Shown here piece after piece: positions 42,981-52,458 of a stretch of 64,000 nucleotides of DNA (its first letter is position 1; every line of letters begins with the position of its first letter). The position numbers were made by a program, and so were the translations under genes. The notes beneath the pieces are model-generated. The model did no database searches and was not told where the DNA came from. It saw nothing but the letters and a program-made list of their open reading frames with translations. The stretch comes from an uncultured Winogradskyella sp. (lineage in GTDB: Bacteria > Bacteroidota > Bacteroidia > Flavobacteriales > Flavobacteriaceae). Where the stretch lies: contig NZ_CALGNH010000014.1 in NCBI RefSeq assembly GCF_937958655.1, positions 27,268-91,267 on the forward strand, in the 5' to 3' direction.

Positions 42981-45900
42981 TTATTTTAAAATTATTTTTT
43001 GAGCGATTTTAAAATTAATATTTTTTAATTCTATAACGTAAATCCCTTGTGTTAAGTTGCTTACGTCTATAATATGTTTGCGTTTACTTTGGTTTAAAAC
43101 ATTAGTTTTAATTAATCTTCCTTGTATATCGTAGAGGTTTAAGTCTGTGTCGTTATACAACTCACCGGAGATTATAATGGTTTTGTTAGTAGTGTCCGTG
43201 AAGATATTGAGGTTATTTAAAAGATTTTCAGGCCTAGATAATGTTGTGTTAGAAAATCTTATAAAAAATCGTCCTGTACCACTCAAATCTGTAATTGGTG
43301 TGGTGATATAGTCATTAGAATTTAATAACGTAATTGTATTAGCTTCGGTATCTTCAAGATATACATCAATAGCGTTTGGAAGTGAAGTGCAGGCAATACT
43401 AAATGTTAATTCTTCCCCTTGAAGACTATTAATTCCTAAAGGAATAGAAATATTATTTAGATCCTCCGTGCTCAAAGACTGTATAGCCATGTTTCTACCT
43501 TCATTATTTTCAACTAAATGAGAATAAATACTGTAAGTATCGCTAAACTCGTCAAGGGTAGCAGCATCATATCTTGGGTCTAAACCAAGGGTAGAGTTAT
43601 CATTAAAATAAAAGCTAGTTCTTTCGGTATTTGTACCCTTTGTAAGCGCTAGTTTTAGATTGTAATTAACAATGTTAGCCCTTCCTTCAATAAAATCATC
43701 AGTGCCAGAAGTTGTCCTCATATCAGCCGGGAAACCTGTGCTTCCTGTTGAAAATAATACATCGCCAGCATCTCCCATAGCATTGGCTGTCCCTGCTGCT
43801 ACAAAAAAGGCTTGACCCGGAGCAATGTTTAAAGTATTGTTTGATGTATTATTGATAATTGTAAAATTGCCAGTGGTATCTCCAGATCCGCTGTAAGTAC
43901 CACTATTATATGCATAAATCGCCATTGCACTCGGGTCTAAAATAGCATCATTAAAATCTAGCCAAGCTTGGGCATCTACATAACTGGCAAAAGGATTTCC
44001 AATTAAATTCCATTGAGATCCACCAACTAAAGGTTTTGTAAGCATAATAGACTTATTTGTTTGAAGTACCTCACCTGTAAACGTCAGAGTTTCACCTATA
44101 GTTGTAGCCGCTCTATATCCTTTAGCAATTAAAAGATTTTCTGTGCTGTTAGAGTCATAATTTTGATAGTCGGCCAGTAGCGCATTATTCTCATAAGGGC
44201 CAAAAGCGTAAGTAGTGACTATAGTTGTTTGTGACGCTAATTTACTTGCGTTGGCAGGATTGCCAGTGGCTAAAAATGTATCAAATGTAAGACCACCAGA
44301 TGGGAATAATGGTAACGAAATTAAATCATTACCTCCATTACCAGTAGGGCCTGTGCCTACAACGTTAACAAAGCGATTATAATTTGTCGTACCAATAATA
44401 TTACCATCCGTTATTAAACTAGAAAATGATCTCGATGTAGATTCTAAAGTGATATTGTTTACGGTTAAAGTGCTTCCAGATGCAACTATGACGGCTGCTC
44501 CAGGGTTAACAATAACATCATTAAGGTTTACATCTGTGTTTAAAATTACTACGCCATCAGCAACAATCGCGTTGGATGCTCCTGTTGTAGCATCAGGCTC
44601 TGCAGGATACCACGAACCACCAGAGTACGCATAACCATTATAGATACCTTCTATTTTAAAATTGTCGAACTCTATAATATCACTACCTCCATTAAGCGTG
44701 CCGGTTAATTGTAATCCAACAGTAGAAGTTCCGTCAGCAACAGCAACCGTAATAGTGCCATTTACACCAGGTGCGGTATCCGGATCGTTAAAATATTCTA
44801 CTGATCCTTGTCCTATTCCATCAATTATAATTTCATAATCTCCTGTTTCTGCATTAGCAAAGGTATGGTAGTCAAAGCTAACCGTGATAGAGGTGTAGTC
44901 TGAAACATCAACGTCGTTAAAAGTGAACGTATAAGGTGATAATGTTGGTTCACCATTTTCCCCAGCTAAATCTCTACCAAATGCTGTATTGCCAGAAAAA
45001 TTGACATTATTACTTGAAGCTGCTTGAATAAATAATCCTTCATTTGGTGTCGACGGATCAACAAAGCGTTGCGACTCTATATCATTATTCCAGTTTGGAA
45101 ATGTGCCATCAAAATCTTCAATAACAATTGTAATAGCAGGACTAGATTCATTGTCTTCTATAGTTAAATCAAACGTAGATTGCGAGCCTATGGTAGCGTT
45201 ATTTCCACCTGTAACACTTGTAATATTAAACGTTAAGGTTTCGTCTCCTTCAAAAATGGTATCATCAGTAATTGTAACTGTCAACGTTTCATTCATTGAC
45301 GAAGCTGCAGGGAATGTTACTGTTTGTGTGGTGTATCCATTAATATCGGTAGCATCACCAGTTGTTAAAACAACGTCAAAACTAGTAGCATTTATAACGT
45401 CTTCGTTTGTGATTTCAAACGTTAAATCAATGCTGCCAACATCTTCTAAAATAGTTATTGATGTAGCGGTGAATTGTACCATGGTATCTGTGCTAGGTTC
45501 AGAAGTACCAACCCAGTCTCCTGGGTCAAAATCAGTAGGTGCGGATTGAGCAGAATTTGTATGGTTAGTGCACCCTGCAACGGTTGTGTCTGCCCAAACA
45601 TTCCATTCGGCTTCATTCCAAGTTCCATTTCCTGATGTTACTGTAGCCACTCTTTCTGCTCTTCCATCTTCGAATTCGTGACAAGTGTTTGCGCCATCTT
45701 CACCAGGAACTCCAAATATATCTACAATGGTCCCTGTATTATCAATTAAGGCAATGTTATCATCCCCATTACTATCCGCTGGGCCGTTACTCCCTAATTG
45801 CACTACTGTGCCAGAAAAATCAGAAAACGTATTTGAAAACGTTGTGCTATTGGCTGCGTAAATTATAAAATTACCTGGTGCTATTGTGCCTGATAAGGTG

Positions 45901-46106
45901 ACATCATTTTGAGGGGCCGTGTTTCCGTTAGTCCATCTTCTGAGTGCCCAAGTTGAAAGGTCTATAGATGAACCACCAGCGTTGTATAGTTCTACATATC
46001 TAGATCCTGCACTATTATTAGGATCCGCAAGTTCAGTAATAAAAACTTGTGCAGATCCAATACTGGTGTATGCTAATGTAAGGATGAAAAAGTAAAAATG
46101 TTTCAT
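42981..46106 (-). CDS. Large T9SS cargo protein with lamin-tail and Calx-beta domains
   Basis: 1041-residue exported surface or secreted protein. Signal peptide to about residue 19 (IGSAQ), lamin-tail domain (VFITELADPNNSAGSRYVEL, about 20-150), a Calx-beta repeat (about 205-320, with FEGDETLTFNI), a carbohydrate-binding-like beta region (about 325-490), further beta-rich repeats, and a C-terminal type A T9SS sorting domain (about 965-1041: NLNIFTDTTNKTIIIS, LYDIQGRLIKT, GIYVIELK). The sorting domain directs transport through type IX secretion and attachment to the outer surface. Likely structural, adhesive or a nuclease-associated scaffold; no catalytic motif is evident. Located directly upstream of the peptide-kinase operon. 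Confidence 0.9.
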   Translation of the reverse strand: MKHFYFFILTLAYTSIGSAQVFITELADPNNSAGSRYVELYNAGGSSIDLSTWALRRWTNGNTAPQNDVTLSGTIAPGNFIIYAANSTTFSNTFSDFSGTVVQLGSNGPADSNGDDNIALIDNTGTIVDIFGVPGEDGANTCHEFEDGRAERVATVTSGNGTWNEAEWNVWADTTVAGCTNHTNSAQSAPTDFDPGDWVGTSEPSTDTMVQFTATSITILEDVGSIDLTFEITNEDVINATSFDVVLTTGDATDINGYTTQTVTFPAASSMNETLTVTITDDTIFEGDETLTFNITSVTGGNNATIGSQSTFDLTIEDNESSPAITIVIEDFDGTFPNWNNDIESQRFVDPSTPNEGLFIQAASSNNVNFSGNTAFGRDLAGENGEPTLSPYTFTFNDVDVSDYTSITVSFDYHTFANAETGDYEIIIDGIGQGSVEYFNDPDTAPGVNGTITVAVADGTSTVGLQLTGTLNGGSDIIEFDNFKIEGIYNGYAYSGGSWYPAEPDATTGASNAIVADGVVILNTDVNLNDVIVNPGAAVIVASGSTLTVNNITLESTSRSFSSLITDGNIIGTTNYNRFVNVVGTGPTGNGGNDLISLPLFPSGGLTFDTFLATGNPANASKLASQTTIVTTYAFGPYENNALLADYQNYDSNSTENLLIAKGYRAATTIGETLTFTGEVLQTNKSIMLTKPLVGGSQWNLIGNPFASYVDAQAWLDFNDAILDPSAMAIYAYNSGTYSGSGDTTGNFTIINNTSNNTLNIAPGQAFFVAAGTANAMGDAGDVLFSTGSTGFPADMRTTSGTDDFIEGRANIVNYNLKLALTKGTNTERTSFYFNDNSTLGLDPRYDAATLDEFSDTYSIYSHLVENNEGRNMAIQSLSTEDLNNISIPLGINSLQGEELTFSIACTSLPNAIDVYLEDTEANTITLLNSNDYITTPITDLSGTGRFFIRFSNTTLSRPENLLNNLNIFTDTTNKTIIISGELYNDTDLNLYDIQGRLIKTNVLNQSKRKHIIDVSNLTQGIYVIELKNINFKIAQKIILK

Positions 46107-46260
46107 TTATTATAATATTGAATTATTCAATTTGTAGCTATTTAAATAAAAGGTAAAATCTATAAGGGACACTAAATATAGTAAAACAAATAAAAAGTCG
46201 TCTCTGTGAGGTGTTAAGAAATGTTTATGCAGTTATTAAAAATAATACTCAACTAAATTT

Positions 46261-46287
46261 TTGAGCTCTTTATTTTTTTTAGCTTTG
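46261..46287 (+). promoter_or_regulatory. Probable promoter of the nonulosonate/polysaccharide operon
   Basis: TTG at 46261 and TAGCTTTG at 46280-46287, spacing 16 bases (slightly short of the 17-23 seen in flavobacterial promoters), 61 bases before the first gene of a long plus-strand operon. A second TATTTTTG lies too close to the ATG to be used. Confidence 0.45.
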
Positions 46288-46348
46288 TTGCTATTATTTA
46301 ACCTTTTTTGCAGAAAATGTTAAATACAAATTTATCCTAAAAATATTT

Positions 46349-47539
46349 TTGAATATGCTATTAGATCTTATAGGTAGACGTAAAAAATTGTTTGAAGACG
46401 ATTTTAAACAAAAAGAACATATTTTATCAACTAAGGTTAAGGATTCAAAATTTTTAGTTTTAGGAGGCGCGGGTTCTATAGGCCAGGCAGTTACAAAAGA
46501 AATTTTTAAGCGTTTACCATTAAAATTACATGTTGTAGATATTAGTGAAAACAATTTGGTAGAATTGGTTAGAGATATAAGAAGCTCTTTTGGTTATATA
46601 ACAGGTGATTTTAAAACCTATGCTTTAGATATAGGGTCTAAAGAATATGATGCATTTTTTAATGCTGATGGCGATTATGACTATATACTTAACCTATCTG
46701 CATTAAAACATGTGAGAAGCGAAAAAGATCCATATACGCTTATGCGTATGATAAATGTAAATGTTTTTAATACCATAAAAACTGTTGAACAGGCCATTGA
46801 AAAAGGGGTGAAAAAATATTTTTGTGTATCTACGGATAAGGCGGCTAATCCTGTAAATATGATGGGTGCATCTAAACGAATAATGGAGATGTATCTTATG
46901 AAGTTAAGCCATAAAATACCAATTTCTACAGCAAGATTTGCTAATGTGGCTTTTTCTGATGGGTCATTACTTTATGGCTTTAATCAACGCATTCAAAAAC
47001 AACAGCCCATAGTTGCCCCTAATGATATTAAACGTTATTTTGTTGTACCACAAGAAGCAGGAGAACTTTGTCTAATATCTTGTTTATTGGGTGAGAATAG
47101 AGATGTTTTTTTTCCAAAGCTAAATGAATCTTTACATTTAATTTCTTTTGCAGACATTGCAGTTAAGTATTTAAATAAACTAAATTATCAACCTTTTTTA
47201 TGTAAAACAGAAGCAGAGGCAAGATCTAATACTAGTGCTTTAATTGCTGAAAACAAGTGGCCATGCCTTTTTACAAAAAGTGATACCACAGGAGAAAAAA
47301 GTTATGAAGAGTTTTATACGGAGTCAGAAACCTTAGATTTAGAAACCTTTAAGGGCTTAGGCGTCATTAAAAATGAACCTGTTTATGATGAGGATAAATT
47401 AAATTATTTTTCAAATTCTGTAAAAAAAATGATGAAGCAAAACGCTTGGTCTAAAAAGGATTTAGTTGATTTGTTTTTTAGTATGATTCCTGATTTTGGC
47501 CACATGGAAACCGGTAAATATTTAGATAGTAAAATGTAA
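46349..47539 (+). CDS. legB: Nucleotide-sugar 4,6-dehydratase, LegB-like
   Basis: 396-residue FlaA1/PseB-type SDR enzyme removing water from a nucleotide-linked GlcNAc to give the 4-keto-6-deoxy sugar, the first committed step to legionaminic acid. NAD-binding GGAGSIGQAV near residue 37, ALKHVRSEKDP, and STDKAANPVNMMGASKR, where MxxxK replaces YxxxK as usual for this group. Because a PtmE-like guanylyltransferase lies in the same operon, GDP-GlcNAc is the likelier substrate, as shown for Campylobacter LegB. One-base overlap with the aminotransferase gene. Confidence 0.88.
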   Translation: MNMLLDLIGRRKKLFEDDFKQKEHILSTKVKDSKFLVLGGAGSIGQAVTKEIFKRLPLKLHVVDISENNLVELVRDIRSSFGYITGDFKTYALDIGSKEYDAFFNADGDYDYILNLSALKHVRSEKDPYTLMRMINVNVFNTIKTVEQAIEKGVKKYFCVSTDKAANPVNMMGASKRIMEMYLMKLSHKIPISTARFANVAFSDGSLLYGFNQRIQKQQPIVAPNDIKRYFVVPQEAGELCLISCLLGENRDVFFPKLNESLHLISFADIAVKYLNKLNYQPFLCKTEAEARSNTSALIAENKWPCLFTKSDTTGEKSYEEFYTESETLDLETFKGLGVIKNEPVYDEDKLNYFSNSVKKMMKQNAWSKKDLVDLFFSMIPDFGHMETGKYLDSKM

Positions 47540-48684
47540 TGAAAAATTTTGACGCCGTAGTTAGCCAAATACAAAAATTATATAACACCTCAGACTTTAT
47601 TCCTTTGCATCAACCTTGTTTTAAGGGTAATGAAAAAAAGTATTTAGAAGCCTGTATCGATTCTACTTTTGTATCTAGTGTGGGTAAATATGTAGATCAG
47701 TTTGAGGCTATTTTAGCAGATATTACCAATACTGAAAGGGCAGTTGCGGTAGTAAATGGTACGGCAGGGATTCAAGTCGCTTTAAGACTCGCAGGAGTTG
47801 AGGCTAACGATGAGGTTTTAACGCAAGCACTTACCTTTGTTGCAACAGCCAATGCTATTTCTTATAATGGTGCACATCCTGTTTTTTTAGACGTCGATTT
47901 AGATACTATGGGGTTGTCACCACAAGCGGTTTCAAATTTCTTAGAGGACAATGCAGAATTAAAAGACGGTGACTGTTATAATAAAGTTACAGGGAGAAAG
48001 ATAAGTGCTTGTTTACCAATGCATACCTTTGGTTTTTCAGTACACTTAGATGCACTTATTAAGGTTTGTAATAAATGGCGTATAAAAATTGTAGAAGATG
48101 CTGCGGAAGCACTTGGGAGTACCTATAAGAATAAGCCTCTTGGTAGTTTTGGTGATTTAGGTGTTTTTTCTTTTAATGGGAATAAAATAACAACCTCTGG
48201 AGGTGGTGGAGCTATAGTTACCAAAGATGAACGCTTAGCTGAAAAAGGGAAGTACTTAACCACAACGGCAAAACAGCCACATGCTTATGAATATTTTCAT
48301 AATGAATTAGGCTATAATTACAGAATGCCCAATATTAATGCAGCATTGGCATGTGCTCAGTTAGAACAGCTCAATGGCTTTATCCGCGAAAAAAGAGGAC
48401 TTGCAATGCGTTATGAGGATTTTTTTAAATCAATGGGTATAAAATTTAGAACCGAAACACAAAACACCAAAGCCAATTATTGGCTAATGTGTATAGAACT
48501 GGCTAACAAAAAAGAACGGAATGCTTTTTTAGACTATACAAATTCTAAAGGTGTAATGACAAGGCCAATATGGCAATTAATGTTTAGGCTTCCAATGTTT
48601 AAAGATTGTCTAAGGGATAGTCAAAAAAATGCTATATTTTTGGAAGAACGAATTGTAAATATACCCAGTAGTGTTAGAACCTAA
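47539..48684 (+). CDS. legC: PLP-dependent sugar aminotransferase, LegC-like
   Basis: 381-residue DegT/DnrJ/EryC1-fold aminotransferase converting the 4-keto intermediate to a 4-amino sugar. Residues of the cofactor site: NGTAGIQVAL near 70, EDAAEALGS near 190, and the PLP lysine in FNGNKITTSGGGG near residue 215. LegC-type proteins show the same extended insert after QALTFVATANAIS. It overlaps the next gene by 14 bases. Confidence 0.92.
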   Translation: MKNFDAVVSQIQKLYNTSDFIPLHQPCFKGNEKKYLEACIDSTFVSSVGKYVDQFEAILADITNTERAVAVVNGTAGIQVALRLAGVEANDEVLTQALTFVATANAISYNGAHPVFLDVDLDTMGLSPQAVSNFLEDNAELKDGDCYNKVTGRKISACLPMHTFGFSVHLDALIKVCNKWRIKIVEDAAEALGSTYKNKPLGSFGDLGVFSFNGNKITTSGGGGAIVTKDERLAEKGKYLTTTAKQPHAYEYFHNELGYNYRMPNINAALACAQLEQLNGFIREKRGLAMRYEDFFKSMGIKFRTETQNTKANYWLMCIELANKKERNAFLDYTNSKGVMTRPIWQLMFRLPMFKDCLRDSQKNAIFLEERIVNIPSSVRT

Positions 48685-49294
48685 AATTGTACTCGTTGGA
48701 TATTCTGGACATGGAGTGGTTGTTGCCGAATCGGCTAAAGCTAGCCTTATGAACCTTTGTTACTATACGGAAAAAGAATCGCTTAAGTTAAATATTTTTG
48801 ATTTAGAATATATAGGTTTTGAAGGCGATAGTGATTTTAAATATTGGGATGAAAATTTAAATTTTATTCTCGGTATTGGGGATAATAGTATTCGTAAAAA
48901 AGTAGCACAACTTATCTTAAGTCATCATAAAGCCATTCTAAACGTTATAGATCCTACTGCTAATATTTCTAATCATATTAATCTTGGAAAAGGTAACTTT
49001 ATAGCAAAGCATGCTGTTGTTAATACTTTAGCATCAATTGGCGATTATTGCATCATAAACACAGGTGCAATTATTGAGCATGACTGCAAAATATCTAGTG
49101 GTGTACACGTTGCACCAGGTGCCTGTTTATTAGGCAATGTAAGCGTTGGTGAAAATTCATTTATAGGAGCAAATTCAGTTGTAAAAGAAAATACTGTGAT
49201 TGGAAAAAATGTTGTAGTTGGTGCTAGCGCTGTAGTATTAAATGATATAGAAGATAACACTAAAGTGGTTGGGAACCCAGCAAGAGTTATTTAA
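48671..49294 (+). CDS. NeuD/PglD-type sugar O/N-acyltransferase
   Basis: 207-residue acyltransferase, GTG start. An N-terminal PglD-like Rossmann part (IVLVGYSGHGVVVAESAK) is followed by a left-handed beta-helix with hexapeptide repeats (GDYCIINTGAIIEHDCKI, VSVGENSFIGANSVVKE) ending in VVGNPARVI. By position between LegC and the synthase it most likely N-acetylates the 4-amino group (LegH role); sialic-acid O-acetylation (NeuD role) is the alternative. Confidence 0.88.
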   Translation: MLEPKIVLVGYSGHGVVVAESAKASLMNLCYYTEKESLKLNIFDLEYIGFEGDSDFKYWDENLNFILGIGDNSIRKKVAQLILSHHKAILNVIDPTANISNHINLGKGNFIAKHAVVNTLASIGDYCIINTGAIIEHDCKISSGVHVAPGACLLGNVSVGENSFIGANSVVKENTVIGKNVVVGASAVVLNDIEDNTKVVGNPARVI

Positions 49295-49295
49295 T

Positions 49296-50318
49296 ATGAG
49301 TAAAGTTATAATAATAGCAGAGGCAGGTGTTAACCATAACGGAAGTTTAGATAATGCCTTTAAGCTAATAGATGCAGCCGTAGATGCTGGTGTAGATTAT
49401 GTAAAGTTTCAGTCTTTTAAGACAGAGAATTTAGTTTCAAAAAAGGCAAAAAAAGCGAATTACCAAGTAAAAAACACCGCTAACGATAATGAGTCTCAGT
49501 TTCAAATGCTTAAAAAGTTGGAGTTGTCTGTTGAAGACCATGAGCAGCTTATAGCCTATTGTAAGGCCAAAGGCATTCAGTTTTTTTCAACAGCTTTTGA
49601 TTTAGAGTCCTTAAAGTATCTTAAAGATATTGGTTTAGAAATAGTGAAAATTCCATCTGGCGAAATTACTAATTTACCTTACCTTAAAAAAGCGGCAAAG
49701 TTATTCAGTAAAGTTATTATTTCTACAGGGATGTCAACACTCCAAGACGTTAAAGCGGCACTAGATGTGTTTTTATCGCATAAGATAGATAAGCGAAACA
49801 TTACTATTTTGCATTGTAATACAGAGTACCCAACACCATTTACTGATGTTAATTTAAAAGCAATGTTGCATATTAAAGATTCGTTTTCTGTTGCTGTAGG
49901 GTATTCTGACCATACGCTAGGTATAGAAGTACCAACTGCAGCAGTTGCTTTGGGTGCATCTGTGATAGAAAAGCATTTTACACTAGATAAAACTATGCCA
50001 GGACCAGACCATGCAGCATCTATAGATCCAAAAGAACTTAAGCTCATGGTAGAAAGTATACGTAATATAGAAAAAGCCATTTCGGGCTCTGGTATTAAGG
50101 CGCCAACACCAAGTGAAACAAAGAATATAAAAATAGCACGAAAAAGCATACATTGTACTAGAGATTTAAAAAAGGGACATGTAATTATGGATATAGATAT
50201 TACTGCCTTGCGACCAGGAGATGGTATTTCACCCATGGATTGGGATGAGGTTGTAGGAAAAACCCTAAATAAAGGAGTTAAAAAGTTTGATAAGTTAAAG
50301 TGGTCAGATTTTATATGA
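49296..50318 (+). CDS. legI: Legionaminic acid/N-acetylneuraminate synthase
   Basis: 340-residue NeuB-family enzyme condensing a 6-carbon amino sugar with phosphoenolpyruvate into a 9-carbon nonulosonic acid. ATG at 49296 (MSKVIIIAEAGVNHNG) begins the TIM barrel; an in-frame start 27 bases upstream overlaps the previous gene. STGMSTLQDV, LHCNTEYPTPF and VGYSDHTLGIEV line the active site; the last 60 residues are the antifreeze-like SAF domain (SIHCTRDLKKGHVIMD). Overlaps the epimerase by four bases. Confidence 0.93.
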   Translation: MSKVIIIAEAGVNHNGSLDNAFKLIDAAVDAGVDYVKFQSFKTENLVSKKAKKANYQVKNTANDNESQFQMLKKLELSVEDHEQLIAYCKAKGIQFFSTAFDLESLKYLKDIGLEIVKIPSGEITNLPYLKKAAKLFSKVIISTGMSTLQDVKAALDVFLSHKIDKRNITILHCNTEYPTPFTDVNLKAMLHIKDSFSVAVGYSDHTLGIEVPTAAVALGASVIEKHFTLDKTMPGPDHAASIDPKELKLMVESIRNIEKAISGSGIKAPTPSETKNIKIARKSIHCTRDLKKGHVIMDIDITALRPGDGISPMDWDEVVGKTLNKGVKKFDKLKWSDFI

Positions 50319-51424
50319 AAATAGGCATTTTAACAAGCTCTAGAGCAGATTATGGTATTTACCTGCCGTTACTAAGAAAATTAGAGATAGACCCTTATTT
50401 TAAAACAGAAATCATTGCCTTTGGGACGCACTTATCCGAGTCACATGGTTATACCTTAAACCATATTAAAAATGACGGGTTTAAAACTATACATACTGTA
50501 TCTTCCTTAGGAGATGATGATAGTCAATATGGTATTGCTGCCTCTTATGGCAACACGGTACTAAAGTTTGCTGCTTTTTGGAAAGCAAATATCTATGATT
50601 TAGTATTTTGTCTTGGCGATAGGTTTGAAATGAGTGCTGCCGTACAAGCAAGTATTCCTTATGGTGTATTTTTAGCGCATATCCATGGTGGGGAAACAAC
50701 TTTAGGGGCAATTGATAATATATATAGACATCAACTAACGCTTGCTTCAAAGTTACATTTTGTAGCCACATTGGCGTATAAAGTTAAAGTTGAGCAACTC
50801 ACAGAAAATTCAAATTTGGTTTTTAATGTAGGCGCTTTAAGTTTAGACGGTATAAAGAAGTTTAAGCCTTTAGATAAACAAGAATTATTTAGTGCTTTTA
50901 ATGTTAAAGATCAGCCCTTTGCTTTAGTAACATTTCATCCAGAAACTGTGGCTGTTGAGCGTAATAGAGAGTTTGCTTCGCAAATGAGACTAGCATTAGA
51001 AGCATTAACAGTGCTGTTACAAATTGTAGTAACCATGCCAAATGCAGATACTTTAGGTGGTGTTTACAGAAAGGAGCTAATGAAACTTAAAGAACATGTC
51101 CCAGATAAAGTGGTGTTAGTAGAAAATTTTGGGAAACAAAATTATTTCACAGCAATGCATTATTGTAGATTGCTTTTAGGTAATACGTCTAGTGGCATCA
51201 TTGAGGCAGCTTCATTCAAAAAATATGTTGTTAATGTAGGTAAAAGACAAAAAGGAAGGGCACAAAGTGAAAATACCTTTGATGTAGATTTTAATGCGGA
51301 ACATATTGTAAATAAAGTGAAAACTATTATGGAATTGCCTGTTTTTAAAGGAGAAAATGTGTATTATAAAGCGGGTACCGCAGAAGGTATAATCCAAACG
51401 ATTAAAACCTATGATAAACTATAG
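50315..51424 (+). CDS. legG: Hydrolysing nucleotide-sugar 2-epimerase, LegG/NeuC-like
   Basis: 369-residue GT-B fold epimerase that removes the nucleotide and inverts C2. MKIGILTSSRADYGIYLPLL at the start and LGDRFEMSAA, HIHGGETTLGAIDN, and TFHPETVA are shared with NeuC/LegG. Together with dehydratase and aminotransferase upstream, LegG (2,4-diacetamido-6-deoxymannose formation) fits better than NeuC (ManNAc formation). The ATG at 50315 overlaps the synthase stop. Confidence 0.92.
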   Translation: MKIGILTSSRADYGIYLPLLRKLEIDPYFKTEIIAFGTHLSESHGYTLNHIKNDGFKTIHTVSSLGDDDSQYGIAASYGNTVLKFAAFWKANIYDLVFCLGDRFEMSAAVQASIPYGVFLAHIHGGETTLGAIDNIYRHQLTLASKLHFVATLAYKVKVEQLTENSNLVFNVGALSLDGIKKFKPLDKQELFSAFNVKDQPFALVTFHPETVAVERNREFASQMRLALEALTVLLQIVVTMPNADTLGGVYRKELMKLKEHVPDKVVLVENFGKQNYFTAMHYCRLLLGNTSSGIIEAASFKKYVVNVGKRQKGRAQSENTFDVDFNAEHIVNKVKTIMELPVFKGENVYYKAGTAEGIIQTIKTYDKL

Positions 51425-52457
51425 AGAACATTTAGTATTACATAAAACAACAATACGTAAAGCCCTATCAAAACTAGATGTTTTAGCGGCTAATGCGGTT
51501 GTTTTTGTAGTAGACGAAGACGATAAGCTTATAGGATCATTAACAGATGGTGATGTGCGTAGAGGGTTAATAAAAGGTGTAAATTTAGAAGATACTGTAG
51601 ATAAAATTATACAAGACAATCCTAAGTTTATTAGAAAGGACAAACGGGATATTCTCCAGATTATAGATTATAGAGAGCGAAATTTTAAGATAGTACCCGT
51701 TTTAGATAAGGACGATAAAGTGATTAATGTTGTTAATTTTAGAAATATGCGTTCTTATTTACCTGTAGATGCCGTTATTATGGCAGGTGGCAAAGGACAA
51801 AGATTAAGACCATTAACCGACACCATACCTAAGCCACTTCTAAAAGTTGGTAACAAATCTATTATGGAGCATAACGTAGATAGGTTAGCGCTTTATGGTA
51901 TAGACGATTTTTGGTTTTCAATTAGATATTTAGGAGAACAGATAGAAGATTACTTTGGCGATGGAAGTAAAAAAAATAGTTTATTTAATTATGTATGGGA
52001 AAATGAGCCATTAGGTACAATAGGATCAGTGTCTAAAATAAAAGATTTTAAGCATAATCATATATTGGTGTCTAACTCAGACATATTAACCAATTTAGAT
52101 TATGAAGCTTTTTATTTAGATTTCATAGATAATGATGCAGATTTAGCAGTTGTAACCATACCATATACAGTAAGTGTACCTTATGCGGTTTTAGAAACCA
52201 CCGATAATACAATCATCAATTTTAAAGAAAAACCAACCTACACCTATTATTCTAATGGTGGTATTTATTTAATGAAAAAAGAAGTTTTAGATTTAATACC
52301 AGAAAACACACATTTTAATGCTACAGATTTAATGGAAAAGCTTATAAAAATGCATAAAAAAGTAATTTCATTTCCATTAATAGGGTATTGGTTAGATGTA
52401 GGTAAACACGAAGATTTTGAAAAAGCACAAAGAGATATTAATACTATAAAATTTTAA
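51411..52457 (+). CDS. ptmE: CBS-domain sugar-1-phosphate guanylyltransferase, PtmE-like
   Basis: 348 residues: a CBS pair (1-115, with GSLTDGDVRRGLI) followed by a nucleotidyltransferase domain (VDAVIMAGGKGQRLRPLT near 120, KPLLKVG). This architecture is that of Campylobacter PtmE, which makes GDP-glucosamine for the GDP-linked legionaminic pathway. Overlaps legG by 14 bases. The CBS pair may give nucleotide feedback. Specificity for GTP is inferred from architecture and context, not from residues alone. Confidence 0.86.
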   Translation: MINYREHLVLHKTTIRKALSKLDVLAANAVVFVVDEDDKLIGSLTDGDVRRGLIKGVNLEDTVDKIIQDNPKFIRKDKRDILQIIDYRERNFKIVPVLDKDDKVINVVNFRNMRSYLPVDAVIMAGGKGQRLRPLTDTIPKPLLKVGNKSIMEHNVDRLALYGIDDFWFSIRYLGEQIEDYFGDGSKKNSLFNYVWENEPLGTIGSVSKIKDFKHNHILVSNSDILTNLDYEAFYLDFIDNDADLAVVTIPYTVSVPYAVLETTDNTIINFKEKPTYTYYSNGGIYLMKKEVLDLIPENTHFNATDLMEKLIKMHKKVISFPLIGYWLDVGKHEDFEKAQRDINTIKF

Positions 52458-52458
52458 T

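Noticed and set aside
45103..45549. 148-residue open frame antisense to the T9SS cargo gene
   Set aside because: It is Val/Ser-rich only because the opposite strand encodes Thr/Asp-rich beta domains; no start context or family.
49679..50236. 185-residue open frame antisense to the NeuB-type synthase
   Set aside because: Shadow of a strongly supported gene with a complete set of family motifs.
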